Below, piece after piece: positions 3,484 through 6,213 of a stretch of DNA of 6,213 nucleotides. The notes beneath the pieces are model-generated. The model did not search any database. It worked only from the letters and a program-made list of their open reading frames with translations, and was not told the DNA's origin. Every line of letters begins with the position of its first letter. Position 1 is the stretch's first letter. This stretch comes from an uncultured Selenomonas sp. GTDB taxonomy: Bacteria; Bacillota; Negativicutes; Selenomonadales; Selenomonadaceae. Made by a program: the position numbers and the translations under genes. The stretch covers positions 1 through 6,213 of the forward strand of contig CALJPB010000008.1 in NCBI GenBank assembly GCA_937981305.1, in the 5' to 3' direction.

Positions 3484-6213
3484 ATGAACCTTAGCAGACG
3501 TGACTTTTTGAAAGCCACCGGGCTAAGCGGCGTCGGGCTGGCACTTGCAAGTCTCGGTCTGGACGTCGGTAAAGTCGAGGCGGCGGCGAAAGAGTACAAG
3601 CTGACGGGCGGTCGCGAATTTACCTCCGTCTGCCACTTCTGCGCTTGCGGCTGTGGCACGCTCGGCTATGTCAAGGATGGCAAGCTGATCAACCTCGAAG
3701 GTGCGGCGGATCATCCGGTCAACCGCGGGGGGCTGTGCCCGAAGGGGGTTGGCTACGGTCACATTCCGAACTCGGCAGAGCGTCCGAAGTGTCCGATGTA
3801 CCGTGCCCCCGGCAGCGATCACTGGGTGGAGATCAGCTGGGAGGAGGCAATCGACCGCGCAGCGCGTGCCATCAAGAAGGCCCGTGACGAGAACTGGATC
3901 GGTCAGGACGAGGCGAACGGCTACAAGTTCATGAGCAACCGCACGGATGCCATCGGACTGATCGGCGGTTCGCAGGTCAACAACGAGGAGTGCTACCAGC
4001 TGATCAAGATGGTGCGCGGTCTCGGCGTTGTCAAGCTCGACAACCAGACGCGTGTCTGCCATGCCACAACCCCGCCGGCACTCAGTGCGGCGTTCGGGCG
4101 CGGCGCGATGAATGGCTCGTGGTACAACATCAAGCATGCAAAGATGGTTTGGATCGAAGGGTCGAACATGGCGGAGTGCCATCCAATGGGCATGAAGAAC
4201 GTCATGGAGGCAAAGGACAACGGAGCCATCATCGTTCATGTCGATGTACGTTACACCCGTACCTCGCGCGTTGCAGACCATTTCTTCCAGCTTCGTCCCG
4301 GTACAGATATCGCATTCCTCGGAGCACTTATCAATTATATTATTCAGAACAAGAAATACGATATCGACTATCTGCGCCGCAATACGAACGCCTTCTGTGT
4401 CCTGCGCGATGACTTTGACTTCGATGCGGGTATCTTCTCCGGATACAACGAGAAGACGCGCACGTACAACAAGGAGTCGTGGGGCTACAAGCTCGACAGC
4501 AACGGCAAACCGATGAAGGCGCTCACGCTTGCAACCCCGGGCACGGTCATGGATCATCTTGCACGGCATTTCTCGCGCTATACGTTTGAGAAGGCATCGG
4601 CGATCACAGGTATGCCCGTGGCGGATATCCAGAAGGCGGCGGAACTCTTCTCGACGATTACTCCGACCGTGATGATGTATGCGCTCGGTATGTGCCAGCA
4701 TACGATCGGCGTGGAAAACATCCGCTGCTTTACGATCATCCAGCTGCTCATGGGCAACATCGGTGTCTCGGGCGGCGGCATTGACGCGATGCGCGGACAG
4801 CCGAACGTGCAGTCCTCAACGGACTACGGCATTATGTTCCAGTACTATCCGGCCTATCTGGCATATCCGACGCACACGGACGATACGCTTGCGAAATGGA
4901 CGCACCACAACGGTACGGCCAAGGCGAAGTACCTCAAGAACCTTCTCAAGGCATGGTTCGGTGATGCGGCAAATGCATCGAACGATTACATGTTCAACGC
5001 ATTGCCGATCCGTAACGGCACGCACAACGACTCACTCTATGTCATGTTTGAAAAGGCGATTGAGGGCATTGTCAAGTGTATCTACGTCTGCGGACAGAAC
5101 CCGCAGGTGACGAACGCAAATCTGACGGTGGTCAACGAGGGGCTTAAGAATCTCGATACACTCATCGTACAGGATGTCTTCATCAACGAGACAGCGGCGT
5201 TCTGGGATCGCCCCGGCGACAATCCGGCGGACATCAAGACCGAGGTCATCTTTATGCCGGCTGCCTCCTACCTCGAGCGCAACGGTACGATGACGAACTC
5301 CATGCGCATGATTCAGTGGCGCATGAAGGGGCCGGATCCCGCCAATGACTCGCGTCCCGACTACTGGATCATTGACAAGCTCTGGAAGCGGATCGTGGAA
5401 CTCTACAAGGACTCCACGGATCCAAAGGACAACACGATCAAGCTCCTCACATGGAACTACGGCGATCCGGACGATGGACAGACCTATGTCGAGAACATTA
5501 TGAAAGAGTGCAACGGCTACGATCTGAAGGACGGGCATCTCCTGCGCGGCATCCGCGAGATCCGCGACGACGGCACGACGATGGCTGGCATGTGGATCTT
5601 CACGGGCGTTTACGGCGACGGCGTGCACATGGCGAAGCGCCGCGGGCAGGAAGACCACGGCGACATGGGTATCTACCCGAACTTTGCATGGGTCTGGCCT
5701 GACAACATCCATATGCTGTACAACCGTGCCTCCTGCGATGAGAACGGCAAGCCGGTTCGTCCCGGTCAGGCACTCGTCTGGTGGGATGAAGCAAAGGGGA
5801 TGTGGGACGGCTACGACGTTCCCGACGTTGCCGACCGCACGCAGGGTCCGAACACGCCGGGCGGTCAGAAGCCATTCCGCATGAATGCCGAGGGCATTGC
5901 CCGTCTCTTTGCCGCCGAATACAGCGATGTAGAGAACGGAGAGACGCGCGATCACTCCTATGTTCCTGTAGACGGTCCCATGCCCGAGTTCTATGAGCCG
6001 GTCGAAAGCCCGACGAAGAACATGATGAACGAGGGACAGAAGACCGAGTTCAATCCCTGCGTCATCTATCCGCGTGTGCCGAAGTACCAGAAGATCGGTA
6101 CGCCGGACGAGTATCCGTACGTCCTCTGCTCATCGAGTCTGACGGAGCACTGGTGCTCGGGTACAATCACGCGTCATATCCCGTACCTCAACGAGTTGGT
6201 CAAGGAACCGTTC
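3484..6213 (+). CDS. fdnG: Tat-exported formate dehydrogenase catalytic (alpha) subunit, Cys form, 3' end outside window
   Basis: 910 residues are present and the frame is open to the last base; E. coli FdnG has about 1015, so roughly 100 residues are missing. It oxidises formate to CO2 at Mo-bis-MGD and passes electrons to a [4Fe-4S] cluster. Residues 1-35 are a twin-arginine signal (SRRDFLK at 4-10, hydrophobic core 11-26, likely cleavage near VEA-AA at 31-35). The cluster motif is C50-x2-C53-x3-C57-x27-C85, followed by the electron-relay Lys87. The active site is NQTRVCH: C192 (TGC 4057-4059) replaces the selenocysteine of E. coli FdnG, followed by His193. The substrate Arg is R437 in AMRGQPN. 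The C-terminal cofactor-binding domain starts near residue 870 (YPYV...LTEHW). No in-frame stop or UGA is found. An iron-sulfur beta subunit and a membrane cytochrome/NrfD-type subunit probably follow. The identity as an FDH-N/O-type alpha subunit is strong; the exact paralogue (fdnG or fdoG) cannot be told. Confidence 0.95.
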   Translation, partial: MNLSRRDFLKATGLSGVGLALASLGLDVGKVEAAAKEYKLTGGREFTSVCHFCACGCGTLGYVKDGKLINLEGAADHPVNRGGLCPKGVGYGHIPNSAERPKCPMYRAPGSDHWVEISWEEAIDRAARAIKKARDENWIGQDEANGYKFMSNRTDAIGLIGGSQVNNEECYQLIKMVRGLGVVKLDNQTRVCHATTPPALSAAFGRGAMNGSWYNIKHAKMVWIEGSNMAECHPMGMKNVMEAKDNGAIIVHVDVRYTRTSRVADHFFQLRPGTDIAFLGALINYIIQNKKYDIDYLRRNTNAFCVLRDDFDFDAGIFSGYNEKTRTYNKESWGYKLDSNGKPMKALTLATPGTVMDHLARHFSRYTFEKASAITGMPVADIQKAAELFSTITPTVMMYALGMCQHTIGVENIRCFTIIQLLMGNIGVSGGGIDAMRGQPNVQSSTDYGIMFQYYPAYLAYPTHTDDTLAKWTHHNGTAKAKYLKNLLKAWFGDAANASNDYMFNALPIRNGTHNDSLYVMFEKAIEGIVKCIYVCGQNPQVTNANLTVVNEGLKNLDTLIVQDVFINETAAFWDRPGDNPADIKTEVIFMPAASYLERNGTMTNSMRMIQWRMKGPDPANDSRPDYWIIDKLWKRIVELYKDSTDPKDNTIKLLTWNYGDPDDGQTYVENIMKECNGYDLKDGHLLRGIREIRDDGTTMAGMWIFTGVYGDGVHMAKRRGQEDHGDMGIYPNFAWVWPDNIHMLYNRASCDENGKPVRPGQALVWWDEAKGMWDGYDVPDVADRTQGPNTPGGQKPFRMNAEGIARLFAAEYSDVENGETRDHSYVPVDGPMPEFYEPVESPTKNMMNEGQKTEFNPCVIYPRVPKYQKIGTPDEYPYVLCSSSLTEHWCSGTITRHIPYLNELVKEPF

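Noticed and set aside
4045..4120. Possible UGA selenocysteine codon with SECIS at the formate dehydrogenase active site
   Set aside because: The active-site codon is TGC and I found no in-frame TGA anywhere in the gene, so no SECIS is needed.
3523..4701. Long open frame on the - strand (392 codons) opposite the formate dehydrogenase gene
   Set aside because: It lies wholly antisense to the Tat signal, Fe-S and active-site regions of a clear enzyme; the composition is that of a shadow frame.
5032..5955. Open frame on the - strand (307 codons) opposite the 3' part of the formate dehydrogenase gene
   Set aside because: The + strand frame continues intact with family features through this stretch, and the reverse product shows no domain or start signal.
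1..6213. Search for tRNA/rRNA genes, CRISPR repeats, insertion sequences, attachment sites and Moco riboswitch
   Set aside because: Coding genes fill nearly all of the window; the only non-coding gaps (2482-2579 and 3384-3483) are too short for or lack the features of these elements, and no direct-repeat array is visible.

Overview
The window is G+C-rich and densely coded on the + strand. It reads as a molybdenum-cofactor maturation and formate dehydrogenase locus. Five genes run in one direction: the 3' end of moaA, a MOSC-MogA fusion, a MobA-MobB fusion, fdhD, and the start and most of a Tat-exported formate dehydrogenase catalytic subunit (fdnG/fdhA type). A strict-anaerobe Firmicute relative with a Gram-negative envelope (Negativicutes, for example Selenomonas or a neighbour) fits the gene fusions, the composition and the protein style. 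That placement is an inference from general resemblance, not a database result.

Layout. Positions 1-426 hold the C-terminal 141 residues of MoaA, which makes the cyclic pyranopterin precursor from GTP. One base after its stop, at 428-1351, comes a 307-residue protein with an N-terminal MOSC domain and a C-terminal MogA/MoaB domain (molybdopterin adenylylation). It overlaps the next gene through an ATGA junction. That gene (1348-2481) fuses MobA (guanylylation of Moco to the MGD form) to MobB (P-loop GTPase). After a 98-base gap comes fdhD (2580-3383), the sulfurtransferase-type accessory factor needed to activate formate dehydrogenases. A convincing intrinsic terminator (3387-3410) closes this unit. 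A short leader with a strong hairpin and a good Shine-Dalgarno then precedes the formate dehydrogenase gene at 3484, which stays open to the last base of the window.

How it works together. MoaA starts pterin synthesis, the MogA half prepares molybdopterin for metal insertion, and MobA/MobB make the bis-MGD cofactor. FdhD sulfurates Mo-bis-MGD and delivers it to the apo-enzyme. The enzyme is folded in the cytoplasm and exported by the Tat pathway through its N-terminal SRRDFLK signal. It probably works at the periplasmic face with an Fe-S beta subunit and a membrane quinol-linked subunit encoded beyond the window.

No undescribed system is evident. The points most worth a second look are an FdhD that lacks the family's CxxC sulfur-transfer loop, placed next to a formate dehydrogenase with cysteine instead of selenocysteine; a MobB half with altered motifs lying in a local A+T-rich patch; and the leader hairpin abutting the ribosome binding site of the formate dehydrogenase gene.
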